Shown: in pieces, positions 45,409-55,449 of the stretch
How positions within the stretch are numbered: the first letter of the stretch is position 1
How the letters are laid out: each line of letters starts with the position of its first letter
Assembly (NCBI RefSeq): GCF_022749195.1
Contig: NZ_CP094226.1
Coordinates: 646,001-710,000, forward strand
Direction: 5' to 3'
Length of the DNA stretch: 64,000 nucleotides
DNA from: Streptococcus oralis
Lineage (GTDB): Bacteria; Bacillota; Bacilli; Lactobacillales; Streptococcaceae
Notes under the pieces: generated by a model
Databases searched by the model: none
What the model saw: the letters and a program-made list of their open reading frames with translations, nothing else
Told to the model about the DNA's origin: nothing
Position numbers and translations under genes: made by a program

Positions 45409-45557
45409 TGGGGTTGAAAAATTGCTGCTATAACCATTGTAAAGGGGGTGAAAGCCTATCGTTAGTGAAGATGTATGTAGGCAGTTTAATCTCCTACACG
45501 AGGTAGTAGCGGCCTAACAGAGCCCTAATCTGTTAATTTATGAAAAAGAAGGAATTT
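45409..45557 (+). ncRNA. Structured leader RNA upstream of potA (unassigned)
   Basis: A 160-bp gap with clear RNA structure. GCCTA (45454-45458) can pair with TAGGC (45478-45482). TGTAGG (45476-45481) can instead pair with CCTACA (45493-45498); the two stems share bases and exclude each other. Downstream, TAACAGA / TCTGTTA form a 7-bp stem with a GCCCTAA loop. There is no T run, so this is not a simple terminator; control at translation is more likely. I do not recognise a known riboswitch class. A role in polyamine response is inference from position. Confidence 0.45.
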
Positions 45558-45584
45558 ATGACAATTGAAAAAACCAATTATTGA
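45558..45584 (+). promoter_or_regulatory. Eight-codon upstream ORF overlapping the potA start
   Basis: ATG at 45558 opens a frame of eight codons (MTIEKTNY) ending in TGA at 45582-45584. It overlaps the potA TTG start (45565) out of frame. It is better placed behind the AAGGA motif (about 4-5 nt) than the potA TTG, which is about 11-12 nt away. Confidence 0.45.
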
Positions 45585-46722
45585 ATTCAAAAACGTCTCT
45601 AAAGTTTTTGAAGACAGCAACACCAAGGTTCTCAAAGACATTAACTTTGAGTTGGAAGAAGGGAAATTTTACACTCTTTTGGGCGCATCTGGTTCAGGAA
45701 AATCAACCATTCTAAATATCATTGCAGGTTTACTGGATGCGACGACAGGGGATATTTTACTGGATGGGGTGCGAATCAACGATATCCCAACTAATAAACG
45801 AGATGTCCATACCGTCTTCCAATCCTATGCCTTGTTTCCACATATGAATGTGTTTGAAAATGTTGCCTTTCCACTCCGCTTGCGTAAAATCGACAAGAAA
45901 GAAATCGAACAACGCGTAGCGGAAGTTCTCAAGATGGTTCAGTTGGAAGGTTACGAGAAGCGTTCCATTCGTAAACTCTCTGGAGGACAACGTCAGCGTG
46001 TGGCCATTGCCCGTGCTATCATCAACCAACCCCGTGTGGTCTTGCTGGATGAGCCCTTGTCAGCGCTGGACTTGAAATTGCGAACAGACATGCAGTACGA
46101 ACTGCGTGAATTGCAACAACGATTGGGGATTACCTTTGTCTTTGTCACTCACGATCAGGAGGAAGCTCTTGCTATGAGTGACTGGATTTTCGTTATGAAC
46201 GATGGCGAGATTGTTCAGTCTGGAACGCCGGTGGACATCTATGATGAGCCAATCAACCACTTTGTTGCCACTTTTATCGGTGAGTCAAATATCTTGTCAG
46301 GAACCATGATTGAGGACTACTTGGTCGAGTTCAATGGCAAACGCTTTGAAGCGGTCGACGGGGGGATGAAGCCAAATGAGCCTGTCGAGATTGTCATTCG
46401 TCCAGAGGACTTGCGCATTACCCTTCCTGAAGAAGGCAAGCTCCAAGTCAAGGTGGATACCCAACTCTTCCGTGGGGTGCACTACGAGATTATCGCCTAT
46501 GACGAACTCGGAAATGAATGGATGATCCACTCGACTCGTAAGGCCATCGTTGGCGAGGAAATCGGTCTGGACTTTGAACCAGAAGATATCCACATCATGC
46601 GTCTTAACGAAACCGAAGAAGAATTCGATGCTCGTATTGAAGAATACGTAGAAATCGAAGAGCAAGAAGCAGGTCTGATTAACGCGATCGAGGAGGAAAG
46701 AGATGAAGAAAACAACCTCTAA
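45565..46722 (+). CDS. potA: Spermidine/putrescine ABC transporter ATPase
   Basis: A 385-residue ABC ATPase: Walker [10 protein letters not shown], signature [14 protein letters not shown], Walker [14 protein letters not shown]-loop [11 protein letters not shown], then a TOBE-type C-terminal domain and an acidic tail. It energises polyamine uptake with PotB, PotC and PotD. The start is TTG at 45565 ([10 protein letters not shown]); no ATG in this frame gives the family N-terminus. An overlapping upstream mini-ORF begins at 45558. It overlaps potB by 20 bp. Confidence 0.95.
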   Translation: MKKPIIEFKNVSKVFEDSNTKVLKDINFELEEGKFYTLLGASGSGKSTILNIIAGLLDATTGDILLDGVRINDIPTNKRDVHTVFQSYALFPHMNVFENVAFPLRLRKIDKKEIEQRVAEVLKMVQLEGYEKRSIRKLSGGQRQRVAIARAIINQPRVVLLDEPLSALDLKLRTDMQYELRELQQRLGITFVFVTHDQEEALAMSDWIFVMNDGEIVQSGTPVDIYDEPINHFVATFIGESNILSGTMIEDYLVEFNGKRFEAVDGGMKPNEPVEIVIRPEDLRITLPEEGKLQVKVDTQLFRGVHYEIIAYDELGNEWMIHSTRKAIVGEEIGLDFEPEDIHIMRLNETEEEFDARIEEYVEIEEQEAGLINAIEEERDEENNL

Positions 46723-47509
46723 ACTCTTTGTAGTGCCCTACATGCTTTGGATTGCCCTCTTTGTCCTCGCACCCTTGGTCTTGATTTTTGGACAATCCTT
46801 TTTCAACATTGAAGGGCAGTTTAGTTTAGAAAACTACAAATCCTACTTTGTGTCACAAAACTTGACCTACCTCAAAATGAGCTTCAACTCTGTGCTTTAT
46901 GCAGGGATTGTAACCTTGGTAACACTGCTCATCAGCTATCCAACAGCCCTCTTTTTGACCCGTCTAAAGCACCGTCAACTCTGGCTCATGCTGATTATCT
47001 TGCCAACCTGGATTAATCTGCTCCTTAAGGCCTATGCCTTTATCGGGATTTTTGGTCAAAATGGCTCCATAAACCAATTTTTGGAATTTATCGGAATCGG
47101 TTCGCAGCAGTTGCTCTTTACGGATTTCTCCTTTATCTTTGTCGCAAGCTACATTGAGCTTCCCTTTATGATTTTGCCGATTTTCAATGTTTTGGACGAT
47201 ATGGATAACAATCTTATCAATGCCAGCTATGACCTCGGTGCGACCAAGTGGGAGACTTTCCGCCATGTTATCTTCCCTCTGTCTATGAACGGTGTGAGAA
47301 GTGGGGTTCAGTCTGTCTTTATCCCAAGTTTGAGTCTCTTCATGCTGACACGTTTGATCGGTGGGAACCGCGTTATTACCTTGGGCACAGCCATTGAACA
47401 GAATTTCCTAACCAATGACAACTACGGTATGGGTTCTACCATCGGTGTGATCCTCATCCTGACCATGTTCATCACCATGTGGGTGACCAAGGAAAGGAGA
47501 GAACGATGA
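46703..47509 (+). CDS. potB: Spermidine/putrescine ABC transporter permease PotB
   Basis: A 268-residue permease with six transmembrane segments and the EAA loop in [26 protein letters not shown]. The N-terminus [26 protein letters not shown] is typical of PotB. It overlaps potA by 20 bp and potC by 4 bp (ATGA), so the operon is tightly coupled. Confidence 0.95.
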   Translation: MKKTTSKLFVVPYMLWIALFVLAPLVLIFGQSFFNIEGQFSLENYKSYFVSQNLTYLKMSFNSVLYAGIVTLVTLLISYPTALFLTRLKHRQLWLMLIILPTWINLLLKAYAFIGIFGQNGSINQFLEFIGIGSQQLLFTDFSFIFVASYIELPFMILPIFNVLDDMDNNLINASYDLGATKWETFRHVIFPLSMNGVRSGVQSVFIPSLSLFMLTRLIGGNRVITLGTAIEQNFLTNDNYGMGSTIGVILILTMFITMWVTKERRER

Positions 47510-48279
47510 AAAAATTTGCCAATCTCTACCTAGCCTTTGTCTTTATCATCCTTTATTTGCCGATTTTTTACTTGATTGGCTATGCCTTTAACGCAGGGGA
47601 TGATATGAACAGCTTTACAGGATTTAGTCTGAGCCATTTTAAAACCATGTTTGGTGATGGTCGCCTCATGTTGATCCTCACCCAAACCTTTTTCTTGGCC
47701 TTTCTATCTGCCTTGATTGCGACCATTATCGGGACTTTTGGTGCTATCTATATCTATCAGTCTCGTAAGAAATACCAAGAAGCCTTTTTATCACTCAATA
47801 ATATCCTCATGGTTGCGCCTGACGTTATGATTGGTGCCAGCTTCTTGATTCTCTTTACCCAGCTTAAGTTTTCGCTTGGCTTTTTGACGGTTTTATCTAG
47901 TCACGTGGCCTTTTCCATCCCTATCGTGGTCTTGATGGTCTTGCCTCGCCTCAAGGAGATGAATGATGACATGATTCATGCGGCCTATGACTTGGGAGCC
48001 AGCCAGTTTCAGATGTTCAAGGAAATCATGCTTCCTTACCTGACTCCGTCTATCATTGCAGGTTATTTCATGGCCTTCACCTATTCGCTGGATGATTTTG
48101 CCGTAACCTTCTTTGTGACAGGAAATGGCTTTTCTACTCTATCAGTCGAGATTTATTCTCGTGCTCGTAAGGGAATTTCCTTAGAAATCAATGCTCTGTC
48201 TGCCCTTGTCTTTCTCTTTAGTATTATCCTAGTTGTTGGCTATTACTTTATCTCACGTGAGAAGGAGGAGCAAGCATGA
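47506..48279 (+). CDS. potC: Spermidine/putrescine ABC transporter permease PotC
   Basis: A 257-residue permease partner of PotB, with six helices and the EAA loop HAAYDLGASQFQMFKEIMLPYLTP. The ATG at 47506 lies in the ATGA overlap with potB and follows AAGGAGAG. The longer in-frame start at 47479 lies before this SD and is not used. It overlaps potD by 4 bp. Confidence 0.95.
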   Translation: MKKFANLYLAFVFIILYLPIFYLIGYAFNAGDDMNSFTGFSLSHFKTMFGDGRLMLILTQTFFLAFLSALIATIIGTFGAIYIYQSRKKYQEAFLSLNNILMVAPDVMIGASFLILFTQLKFSLGFLTVLSSHVAFSIPIVVLMVLPRLKEMNDDMIHAAYDLGASQFQMFKEIMLPYLTPSIIAGYFMAFTYSLDDFAVTFFVTGNGFSTLSVEIYSRARKGISLEINALSALVFLFSIILVVGYYFISREKEEQA

Positions 48280-49346
48280 AAAAACTCTATTCATTTTTAG
48301 CAGGAATTGTAGCGATTATCCTTGTCTTATGGGGGATTGCGACTCATCTAGACAGTAAAATCAATAGCCGAGATAGTCAGAAATTGGTTATTTACAACTG
48401 GGGGGACTATATCGATCCCGAACTCTTGGAGAAATTCACAGAAGAAACAGGGATCCAAGTTCAGTACGAGACCTTTGATTCCAACGAAGCCATGTATACC
48501 AAGATCAAGCAAGGGGGAACAACCTACGATATTGCCATCCCAAGTGAGTACATGATCAACAAGATGAAGGATGAAGACCTTTTGGTTCCTCTTGATTATT
48601 CAAAAATTGAAGGAATTGAAAATATCGGACCAGAGTTCCTCAACCAGACTTTTGACCCAGGCAATAAATTCTCCATTCCTTATTTCTGGGGTACCTTGGG
48701 AATTGTCTACAACGAAAACATGGTAGATGAGGCTCCTGAACATTGGGATGACCTCTGGAAACCAGAATACAAGGATTCCATCATGCTTTTTGATGGGGCG
48801 CGTGAGGTGCTGGGGCTCGGACTTAACTCGCTCGGTTACAGCCTCAACTCAAAGGATCCTCAGCAGTTGGAAGAAACGGTAGACAAGCTCTACAAACTGA
48901 CTCCAAATATCAAGGCCATCGTTGCAGACGAGATGAAGGGTTACATGATTCAGAACAACGCTGCTATCGGGGTGACCTTCTCTGGGGAAGCCAGCCAGAT
49001 GTTGGAGAAAAATCCTAATCTCAAGTATGTTGTTCCAACTGAGGCCAGCAATCTCTGGTTTGATAACATGGTCATTCCAAAAACCGTGAAAAACCAAGAG
49101 GCAGCCTATGCCTTTATCAACTTTATGTTGAAACCCGAAAATGCTCTGAAAAATGCGGAGTATGTAGGCTACTCAACACCAAACCTACCAGCCAAGGAAA
49201 TGCTCCCAGAGGAGACTCGTGAGGACAAATCCTTCTATCCAGACGCTGATACCATGAAACACATGGAAGTTTATGAGAAATTTGACCATAAATGGACAGG
49301 AAAATATAGCGACCTCTTCCTACAGTTTAAAATGTATCGGAAGTAG
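48276..49346 (+). CDS. potD: Spermidine/putrescine-binding protein PotD
   Basis: A 356-residue extracellular polyamine-binding protein with an uncleaved-looking N-terminal membrane segment (SFLAGIVAIILVLWGIA) and no lipobox cysteine. Family features are VIYNWGDYIDPELLEKFTEETGIQVQYETFDSNE, YDIAIPSEYMI, YFWGTLGIVYNE and SGEASQML. It delivers spermidine and putrescine to PotBC. It is the last gene of the pot operon. No clear terminator was seen before the next promoter at 49376. Confidence 0.95.
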   Translation: MKKLYSFLAGIVAIILVLWGIATHLDSKINSRDSQKLVIYNWGDYIDPELLEKFTEETGIQVQYETFDSNEAMYTKIKQGGTTYDIAIPSEYMINKMKDEDLLVPLDYSKIEGIENIGPEFLNQTFDPGNKFSIPYFWGTLGIVYNENMVDEAPEHWDDLWKPEYKDSIMLFDGAREVLGLGLNSLGYSLNSKDPQQLEETVDKLYKLTPNIKAIVADEMKGYMIQNNAAIGVTFSGEASQMLEKNPNLKYVVPTEASNLWFDNMVIPKTVKNQEAAYAFINFMLKPENALKNAEYVGYSTPNLPAKEMLPEETREDKSFYPDADTMKHMEVYEKFDHKWTGKYSDLFLQFKMYRK

Positions 49347-49375
49347 GAGATATGCTTTCTTGTCAGCTTTTCCAG

Positions 49376-49404
49376 TTGACGCAGAACTCAAAAAACGATA
49401 TAAT
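49376..49404 (+). promoter_or_regulatory. Promoter of the T-box/alaS operon
   Basis: TTGACG at 49376-49381, a 17-bp spacer and TATAAT at 49399-49404, immediately before the T-box stem I. Confidence 0.8.
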
Positions 49405-49411
49405 AATAAAG

Positions 49412-49587
49412 TTGAGAATTGATTTTCAATCAACTTAGTCCAGAGAAATGGCGGTGCTGCGAGCCATCTAAGGTAGGAAGTCATGCTACTCAATCAGACA
49501 ATTGCATAAGAATAAGAGAATGACAAGTTCATTGAATGAAGGTGGTACCGCGGTTTTTCGCCCTTCGTGATGTGAGCTTGTCTTTTG
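49412..49587 (+). promoter_or_regulatory. T-box riboswitch leader (alanine) ahead of the alaS operon
   Basis: Stem I is closed by TTGAG (49412-49416) and CTCAA. Its apical part is ATGGC-GGTGCTGCGA-GCCAT, as in T-boxes. A GCT triplet at 49485-49487, just before the base of stem I, is the likely alanine specifier. The conserved T-box sequence AAGGTGGTACCGCGG lies at about 49538-49552. It can form the antiterminator or pair within the terminator hairpin (GACAAG at 49522-49527 with CTTGTC at 49577-49582), followed by TTTTGATTTTT. Uncharged tRNA-Ala should promote readthrough. Confidence 0.9.
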
Positions 49588-49603
49588 ATTTTTGGAGGTG
49601 TTT

Positions 49604-50089
49604 ATGAAGACATTTCTCGTGAAACAAAAGTTTCGTCTTGGGGGCGAACGCTTTGATATCAAGGATGACAGAGGAGTAGTGAACTATCAAGTGGAGGGAT
49701 CTTTCTTCCAAATTCCTAAGACCTTTACCATCTATGACGCCTATGGTGAGCAGGTCAGTGAAATCAGTAAAGAATTTTTCACCTTGCTTCCTCGCTTTAC
49801 TATTCAGCTACGAAACGGTTCCAATTTCGTCATTCGTAAGAAGTTGACCTTCTTTCGAGATAAGTATGAGTTTGATGATCTCGGGCTTCGTATTGAGGGC
49901 AATATCTGGGATTTGAATTTCAAATTGCTGGATGATCGTGACCAAGTGATTGCCGAGATTCGGAAAGAGATTTTCCATTTGACCTCAACTTACACCGTAA
50001 CCGTCTATGAAGACTCTTATGCAGACCTGGTCATTTCCCTCTGTGTCGCGATTGACTATGTGGAGATGCTAGAAAGCCAATCAAATTAA
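49604..50089 (+). CDS. LURP-one-related / scramblase-like family protein
   Basis: A 161-residue beta-rich protein (FLVKQKFRLGGERFDIKDDRG, SFFQIPKTFTIYD, WDLNFKLLDDRDQVIAEIRKEIF), the LURP-one-related/Tubby-like C-terminal beta-barrel fold. Function in bacteria is unknown. The ATG at 49604 has GGAGG 5 nt upstream; a TTG at 49592 precedes the SD. It lies between the T-box and alaS and must share the alanine-responsive transcript. Confidence 0.8.
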   Translation: MKTFLVKQKFRLGGERFDIKDDRGVVNYQVEGSFFQIPKTFTIYDAYGEQVSEISKEFFTLLPRFTIQLRNGSNFVIRKKLTFFRDKYEFDDLGLRIEGNIWDLNFKLLDDRDQVIAEIRKEIFHLTSTYTVTVYEDSYADLVISLCVAIDYVEMLESQSN

Positions 50090-50109
50090 ACAAGTAATAA
50101 GGAGATATT

Positions 50110-52728
50110 ATGAAACAACTATCTAGTGCTCAAGTTCGCCAAATGTGGCTTGATTTCTGGGCAAATAAAGGCCACTCTGTCGAACCATCAGTCAGCTTGG
50201 TTCCTGTAAATGACCCAACTCTTTTGTGGATTAACTCTGGGGTAGCAACCCTTAAGAAATACTTTGACGGAACCATTATCCCTGAAAATCCACGTATTAC
50301 CAATGCGCAAAAAGCTATCCGTACTAACGATATTGAAAACGTAGGGAAGACTGCGCGCCACCATACTATGTTTGAAATGTTGGGGAACTTCTCTATTGGT
50401 GATTATTTCCGTGATGAAGCCATCACTTGGGCTTATGAGCTCTTGACAAGCCCAGAATGGTTTGATTTCCCAGCTGAAAAACTTTATATGACCTACTATC
50501 CAGACGATAAGGATTCTTATAACCGCTGGATTGAAGTAGGAGTGGACCCAAGCCACTTGATCCCAATCGAAGACAACTTCTGGGAAATCGGTGCTGGACC
50601 TTCTGGACCAGATACAGAAATCTTCTTTGACCGTGGAGAAGCCTTTGACCCAGAAAATATTGGAATTCGTCTCCTTGCAGAAGATATCGAAAACGATCGT
50701 TACATCGAAATCTGGAACATCGTTTTGTCACAATTCAACGCTGATCCAGCTGTTCCTCGTAGCGAGTACAAGGAATTACCGCATAAGAACATTGATACGG
50801 GCGCTGGTTTGGAGCGTTTGGTGGCAGTCATCCAAGGGGCTAAGACAAACTTTGAAACGGACCTCTTCATGCCAATCATTCGTGAAGTTGAGAAATTGTC
50901 TGGTAAGGTTTATGACCAAGATGGCGACAACATGAGCTTTAAGGTCATTGCTGACCATATCCGTTCTCTTTCATTTGCCATCGGTGATGGTGCCCTTCCT
51001 GGAAATGAAGGTCGTGGTTATGTTCTTCGTCGTTTGCTCCGTCGTGCTTCTATGCACGGTCAAAAATTGGGTATCAACGAGCCTTTCCTTTACAAACTGG
51101 TTCCAACGGTTGGAAAAATCATGGAAAGCTACTACCCAGAAGTGCTTGAAAAACGTGACTTTATCGAGAAAATCGTGAAGAGCGAGGAAGAGTCATTTGC
51201 CCGTACTCTTCACTCAGGTCAACACTTTGCAGAAACCATTGTAGCTGATTTGAAAGCGAAAGGCCAAAACGTTATTGCGGGGCAAGATGTCTTCAAACTC
51301 TACGATACATACGGATTCCCAGTTGAATTGACAGAAGAAATCGCTGAAGAAGCTGGGATGACTGTCGACCGTGAAGGTTTTGAAGCAGCCATGAAAGAGC
51401 AGCAAGAACGTGCGCGTGCGTCAGCTGTCAAAGGTGGCTCAATGGGAATGCAAAATGAAACCCTTCAAAACATTACAGTGGAAAGTGTCTTCAACTACAA
51501 CGCCAGCCAATTGCCTTCTAAGTTGGTGGCTATCGTAGCGGACAATGCTGAAGTAGAAGCTGTATCTGAAGGAACTGCCTCTCTTATCTTTGCAGAGACT
51601 CCATTCTACGCTGAAATGGGTGGACAAGTAGCTGACCACGGTCAAATCTTGGATGAGTCAGGTAAGGTCGTGGCTACTGTGACAAATGTTCAAAAAGCTC
51701 CAAACGGACAAGCTCTTCATACAGTTGAAGTCCTTGCACCGCTTGCCTTGGACCAAGAATATACCTTGGCAATTGATACCAATCGTCGTCACCGTGTTAT
51801 GAAAAACCACACTGCGACTCACTTGCTTCACGCTGCCCTTCACAATATCCTTGGTAGCCACGCAACTCAAGCAGGTTCACTTAATGAAGTCGAATTCCTT
51901 CGCTTTGACTTTACCCACTTCCAAGCAGTTACTGCTGAAGAATTGCGTGCCATTGAACAGCAAGTCAATGAGAAAATCTGGGAAGCTTTGGCTGTTGAAA
52001 CAGTTGAAACAGATATCGACACTGCTAAGGAAATGGGAGCGATGGCTCTCTTTGGTGAGAAATATGGCAAGGAAGTTCGCGTTGTAACCATCGGTGACTA
52101 CTCTGTGGAACTCTGTGGTGGTACCCACGTTGGCAATACTTCTGAAATCGGTCTCTTCAAGATTGTCAAAGAAGAAGGAATCGGATCAGGAACTCGCCGT
52201 ATCTTGGCAGTTACTGGTAAGGAAGCCTTTGAAGCTTACCGTGAACAAGAAGACGCTTTGAAAGCTGTCGCAGCAACCTTGAAAGCACCTCAACTCAAGG
52301 AAGTTCCTCATAAGGTAGAAGGACTCCAAGAGCAACTCCGTCAATTGCAAAAAGAAAATGCAGAGTTGAAAGAAAAAGCAGCAGCCGCAGCGGCAGGTGA
52401 TGTTTTCAAGGACGTGAAGGAAGTTAACGGCCACCGTTACATTGCAAGCCAAGTTTCTGTTTCAGATGCGGGTGCCCTTCGTACTTTTGCGGACAACTGG
52501 AAACAAAAAGACTACTCTGATGTCCTTGTTCTTGTCGCAGCTATTGGTGACAAGGTCAACCTTCTCGTAGCCAGCAAGACTAAAGAAATCCACGCAGGTA
52601 ACTTGGTTAAAGAATTGGCTCCAATCGTCGATGGACGTGGTGGTGGTAAACCAGACATGGCTATGGCAGGAGGAAGCAACCAAGCGAAGATTCAAGACTT
52701 GTTGGATGCAGTAGCAGGTAAATTGTAA
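50110..52728 (+). CDS. alaS: Alanyl-tRNA synthetase
   Basis: An 872-residue class II synthetase charging tRNA-Ala. In order: a catalytic core with [38 protein letters not shown] and the DTGAGLERL region; a tRNA-recognition domain; an editing domain with [11 protein letters not shown] and CGGTHVGNT (zinc ligands His, His, Cys, His); and a C-terminal DHHA1 domain with [15 protein letters not shown]. The length is normal. Transcription is governed by the upstream T-box. The last ~310 coding bases are duplicated about 3.18 kb downstream beyond a defence-type insert. Confidence 0.97.
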   Translation: MKQLSSAQVRQMWLDFWANKGHSVEPSVSLVPVNDPTLLWINSGVATLKKYFDGTIIPENPRITNAQKAIRTNDIENVGKTARHHTMFEMLGNFSIGDYFRDEAITWAYELLTSPEWFDFPAEKLYMTYYPDDKDSYNRWIEVGVDPSHLIPIEDNFWEIGAGPSGPDTEIFFDRGEAFDPENIGIRLLAEDIENDRYIEIWNIVLSQFNADPAVPRSEYKELPHKNIDTGAGLERLVAVIQGAKTNFETDLFMPIIREVEKLSGKVYDQDGDNMSFKVIADHIRSLSFAIGDGALPGNEGRGYVLRRLLRRASMHGQKLGINEPFLYKLVPTVGKIMESYYPEVLEKRDFIEKIVKSEEESFARTLHSGQHFAETIVADLKAKGQNVIAGQDVFKLYDTYGFPVELTEEIAEEAGMTVDREGFEAAMKEQQERARASAVKGGSMGMQNETLQNITVESVFNYNASQLPSKLVAIVADNAEVEAVSEGTASLIFAETPFYAEMGGQVADHGQILDESGKVVATVTNVQKAPNGQALHTVEVLAPLALDQEYTLAIDTNRRHRVMKNHTATHLLHAALHNILGSHATQAGSLNEVEFLRFDFTHFQAVTAEELRAIEQQVNEKIWEALAVETVETDIDTAKEMGAMALFGEKYGKEVRVVTIGDYSVELCGGTHVGNTSEIGLFKIVKEEGIGSGTRRILAVTGKEAFEAYREQEDALKAVAATLKAPQLKEVPHKVEGLQEQLRQLQKENAELKEKAAAAAAGDVFKDVKEVNGHRYIASQVSVSDAGALRTFADNWKQKDYSDVLVLVAAIGDKVNLLVASKTKEIHAGNLVKELAPIVDGRGGGKPDMAMAGGSNQAKIQDLLDAVAGKL

Positions 52729-52768
52729 GAAAACATTTAGGATCTATCCACTTGGGTGGATCTTTGTT
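52421..52768 (+). repeat. Upstream copy of a direct repeat: intact alaS 3' end plus terminator
   Basis: Direct repeat shared with 55605-55952 at a constant offset of 3184 bp with no indels in the coding part. I count about 29 differences in 308 bp (about 90% identity), mostly silent. The repeat includes the stop codon and the terminator hairpin. Confidence 0.9.
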
Positions 52769-52770
52769 TT
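52740..52770 (+). terminator. alaS terminator
   Basis: Stem GATCTATCC / GGGTGGATC (with G-T pairs) and a short loop, followed by TTTGTTTT. Confidence 0.75.
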
Positions 52771-53378
52771 CCAAAGGAAATTTTGTAAAATTCTTTGTCA
52801 ATCATTTTAAATTGATGAAAAGATATGATATATAGTTAGATTGTAATTCATGTATTTGATTTTCAGTATAAGGAAAGCACATCATAAAAATTATAAAGAG
52901 TTCCTAAAACTAAATTAAATCATAAAATCAACAGATTGATAGATCATACAAATTACCAATTCTAGAAAATTAATAGAATTAGTAATGATGTTAATTTGTT
53001 TTTATCATTTGATTTAAAGTTGAAGATTTTGCAATTTTATCTATTACTGGGATTAGTAAATATAATTTCTCTTCTAATTTGAAAAAACAGAAAAAGGATG
53101 TTATAATGAAATCGGTTTCTTAAGTAATAATATATTTCTAAAATATATTAGAGAAAAGGTTATAGTGTTACTTTTAGAATGAAGGACGCAGTATTGTGTA
53201 TAGAACATATTATGGTAACAATATAAAATAGCAAAGGTACTTGGACTTTTAGTTAGATTCAGGACTTTATAAATAAAGAATTTAATTATATGATTGCTTA
53301 CGAAATATTAAAAATTACTTAAGGTTGATAGGCAACTTTATCCATCTATTGTTAAAAATTAAAAGGAGTTTGAATATT
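52771..53378 (+). other. AT-rich leader of the defence insert, no recognised gene
   Basis: About 600 bp of extremely AT-rich sequence starting right after the alaS terminator. It has only tiny frames: a four-codon one after AAAAGGATG at about 53106, and a 15-codon ATG frame at about 53180. No integrase, tRNA or clear promoter was seen. The base composition differs sharply from alaS and matches the two following genes, so it belongs to the insert. Confidence 0.6.
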
Positions 53379-54638
53379 ATGAAGATCCAATTCAAAGGAT
53401 TATTTGGTCGATTTGACTACAGTATAGAATTAAAAGAAGATGGACTAACCATTATTACGGGCCCAAATGGATTTGGAAAATCAACTATATTAGATTGTAT
53501 ATATCAATTGTATGAAAAAGAAGAAGGTATTCCTTATTTTTTCAATTTAGATTTCGAAGAAGCAATTTTTTTAATATCTAATGAAAAACAATTAAAAATT
53601 ACAAAAAAAGCTGAATCTTTAGTAATAAATGATAAAACAAATTACTCTATTAATTTAAAAGATATTAAAAAATATATAGAAAATGCCTCTCTTTTTAATA
53701 GATATTATAATAAAAAGTTTGATAAAAAATTCTCAGATATAAAAAATATGGATGAAGTTTTTAATTATGAGTCATTTATAGAACTATATTCTAGGAAGGG
53801 TTTAATTAAAAAGAATAATATTAAGTTTGTGAAAAATACTCTGAAAGAGTTTTCTAAAGAACTAGGGAAGGTATTTTACATAAGAGAGCAAAGATTGGTG
53901 AGTGAAGAATTTGATAGTTTTGATGAATCTAGATTAAAAGATGAGATAAAAGAATTACCTAGAAAATTCAAACTTCTTTTGGATGAGAATAGTTCAGAAT
54001 ATTCCTCAAAGTCAAATGAACTAGATAGTTCATACCCTATACGATTATTTAATAATAAAGAAGCAATCACTTCACAAGATGAATTCAATCAGAAAATACA
54101 ATTGATGACTGAAAAATTTCAAAAATTAAATAAGTATGATCTTTCTCGCATTCAGGACTTGAGTAATTTAGAGTTTAAAGAAGAATTTGCAAAAGCATTA
54201 AAAATATATTTTGACGATTTTGATGAAAAATATCAAATTTATGAGAATTTTATTAATCAATTAGAATTATTTACCGAGATAATAAACGATAAATTGAATT
54301 TCAAAGATATTGCAATTTCAAGAGAAAAGGGCATTTTTATTAAGGATACTGATTTTACAGGGAAACAGATTTCCCTATCTCAGCTGTCATCCGGTGAAAA
54401 ACAGGAAATTATTCTATTTTATAAATTAATTTTCGAGACTCCAGAAAATACTTTATTATTAATTGATGAACCTGAGATATCCTTACATATTGCTTGGCAG
54501 AAGAAATTTATGGATGATTTATATAAGATAATTAAATTCAAAAAGCTGAATGTAATAGTTGCTACACACTCTCCACAAATTATTAATAATCATTGGGAGA
54601 ATCAAATTGATTTAGGAGAGTTATATGGACTCGATTAG
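53379..54638 (+). CDS. ABC-type AAA ATPase, AriA-like (PARIS defence system)
   Basis: A 419-residue ATPase of the AAA_15/AAA_21, OLD/SMC-like group. Walker A is ITGPNGFGKSTIL near residue 30. A long charged helical middle follows (residues ~90-320, likely coiled coil). The ABC signature is LSQLSSGEKQEIILFYKL, Walker B TLLLIDEPEISLHIAWQ, and the switch His is in VIVATHSPQI. The start at 53379 has AAAAGGAG about 10 nt upstream. The 14-bp overlap with a DUF4435 gene is the layout of PARIS, where AriA senses phage anti-restriction proteins and holds AriB. Codon usage is far more AT-rich than neighbours. Assignment to PARIS rather than a related ATPase-TOPRIM pair is inference. Confidence 0.78.
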   Translation: MKIQFKGLFGRFDYSIELKEDGLTIITGPNGFGKSTILDCIYQLYEKEEGIPYFFNLDFEEAIFLISNEKQLKITKKAESLVINDKTNYSINLKDIKKYIENASLFNRYYNKKFDKKFSDIKNMDEVFNYESFIELYSRKGLIKKNNIKFVKNTLKEFSKELGKVFYIREQRLVSEEFDSFDESRLKDEIKELPRKFKLLLDENSSEYSSKSNELDSSYPIRLFNNKEAITSQDEFNQKIQLMTEKFQKLNKYDLSRIQDLSNLEFKEEFAKALKIYFDDFDEKYQIYENFINQLELFTEIINDKLNFKDIAISREKGIFIKDTDFTGKQISLSQLSSGEKQEIILFYKLIFETPENTLLLIDEPEISLHIAWQKKFMDDLYKIIKFKKLNVIVATHSPQIINNHWENQIDLGELYGLD

Positions 54639-55449
54639 AAGAAATCTCAAACGAGAGGATATAATTTCTGAAATTAGACTTTTATGTGGTGAAGACTATA
54701 ATAAAGTAAAGACTTTTGTCATAGTAGAGGGAGACGACGATTTAAGATTTATTAAAAATAAATTTAATGATAATACATATGGATTCGAATCGTTTTCAGG
54801 ATGTGATGGTGTTGAAGAAATTGTTAATTTTTTTCAGAGTGATAAAAGAATTATTGGGATACGGGATAAAGACTATAGCAGTTTGACTTCAGGTGACAAT
54901 AAAATTTTTTTGTATGATTATCATAGTTTAGAAATTATGTTAGCTATGAATGATGAATCATTTGAAAGTATATGTAGTGAATTTTATTGTGGAGATGAGA
55001 AAGTCTTTGATTTACGTAAGAAAGTATTTCAAAAGCTAAAATATATAAGTTGTTTTAGAGAAAAAAATTCATCTGAGGGTTGGGAATTCATTACCGAAAA
55101 TATTTCTATTGACGAACTGTATAGAAAATCAGAATTAAACTGTAATGAAGAAATTATAAAAGAAATAAATAGACCGTCAAAAAATAATTACGATTCAGAG
55201 AAACAGTCTATTGTTGAGGAACACTATCATTTTGTTACAGATTTAAAATTAATTACAAGAGGACACGATTTTTCTGAATTATTTAAAGTGATTTGTAACA
55301 CTTCTGGAATTGAAAAAAATATTAAAAGTAAAGATGTTGAGTTAGTACTGAGAGCTAGTTTCACTTTAGAGTCATTTAAAAGAACTAATCTTTTTAAGAG
55401 TCTTTCAGAATATGAAAAATCATATGGGCTTAACTTTTTAGTTAGTTAA
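54625..55449 (+). CDS. DUF4435 TOPRIM-like nuclease, AriB-like (PARIS defence system)
   Basis: A 274-residue protein with a TOPRIM-like core: FVIVEGDDDLRF (acidic residue Glu35) and IIGIRDKDY (Asp81-x-Asp83), then a Leu/Glu motif in YDYHSLEIML. This is the DUF4435 pattern. In PARIS, AriB is the effector released from AriA on infection; it is reported to cleave host tRNA and stop growth. It overlaps the ATPase gene by 14 bp, so translation is coupled. It is as AT-rich as its partner. No nuclease activity can be shown from sequence. Confidence 0.75.
   Translation: MDSIRRNLKREDIISEIRLLCGEDYNKVKTFVIVEGDDDLRFIKNKFNDNTYGFESFSGCDGVEEIVNFFQSDKRIIGIRDKDYSSLTSGDNKIFLYDYHSLEIMLAMNDESFESICSEFYCGDEKVFDLRKKVFQKLKYISCFREKNSSEGWEFITENISIDELYRKSELNCNEEIIKEINRPSKNNYDSEKQSIVEEHYHFVTDLKLITRGHDFSELFKVICNTSGIEKNIKSKDVELVLRASFTLESFKRTNLFKSLSEYEKSYGLNFLVS

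Noticed and set aside
45469..45507. Eleven-codon ATG frame inside the potA leader (MYVGSLISYTR)
   Set aside because: No SD upstream; the bases are better explained by the competing RNA stems.
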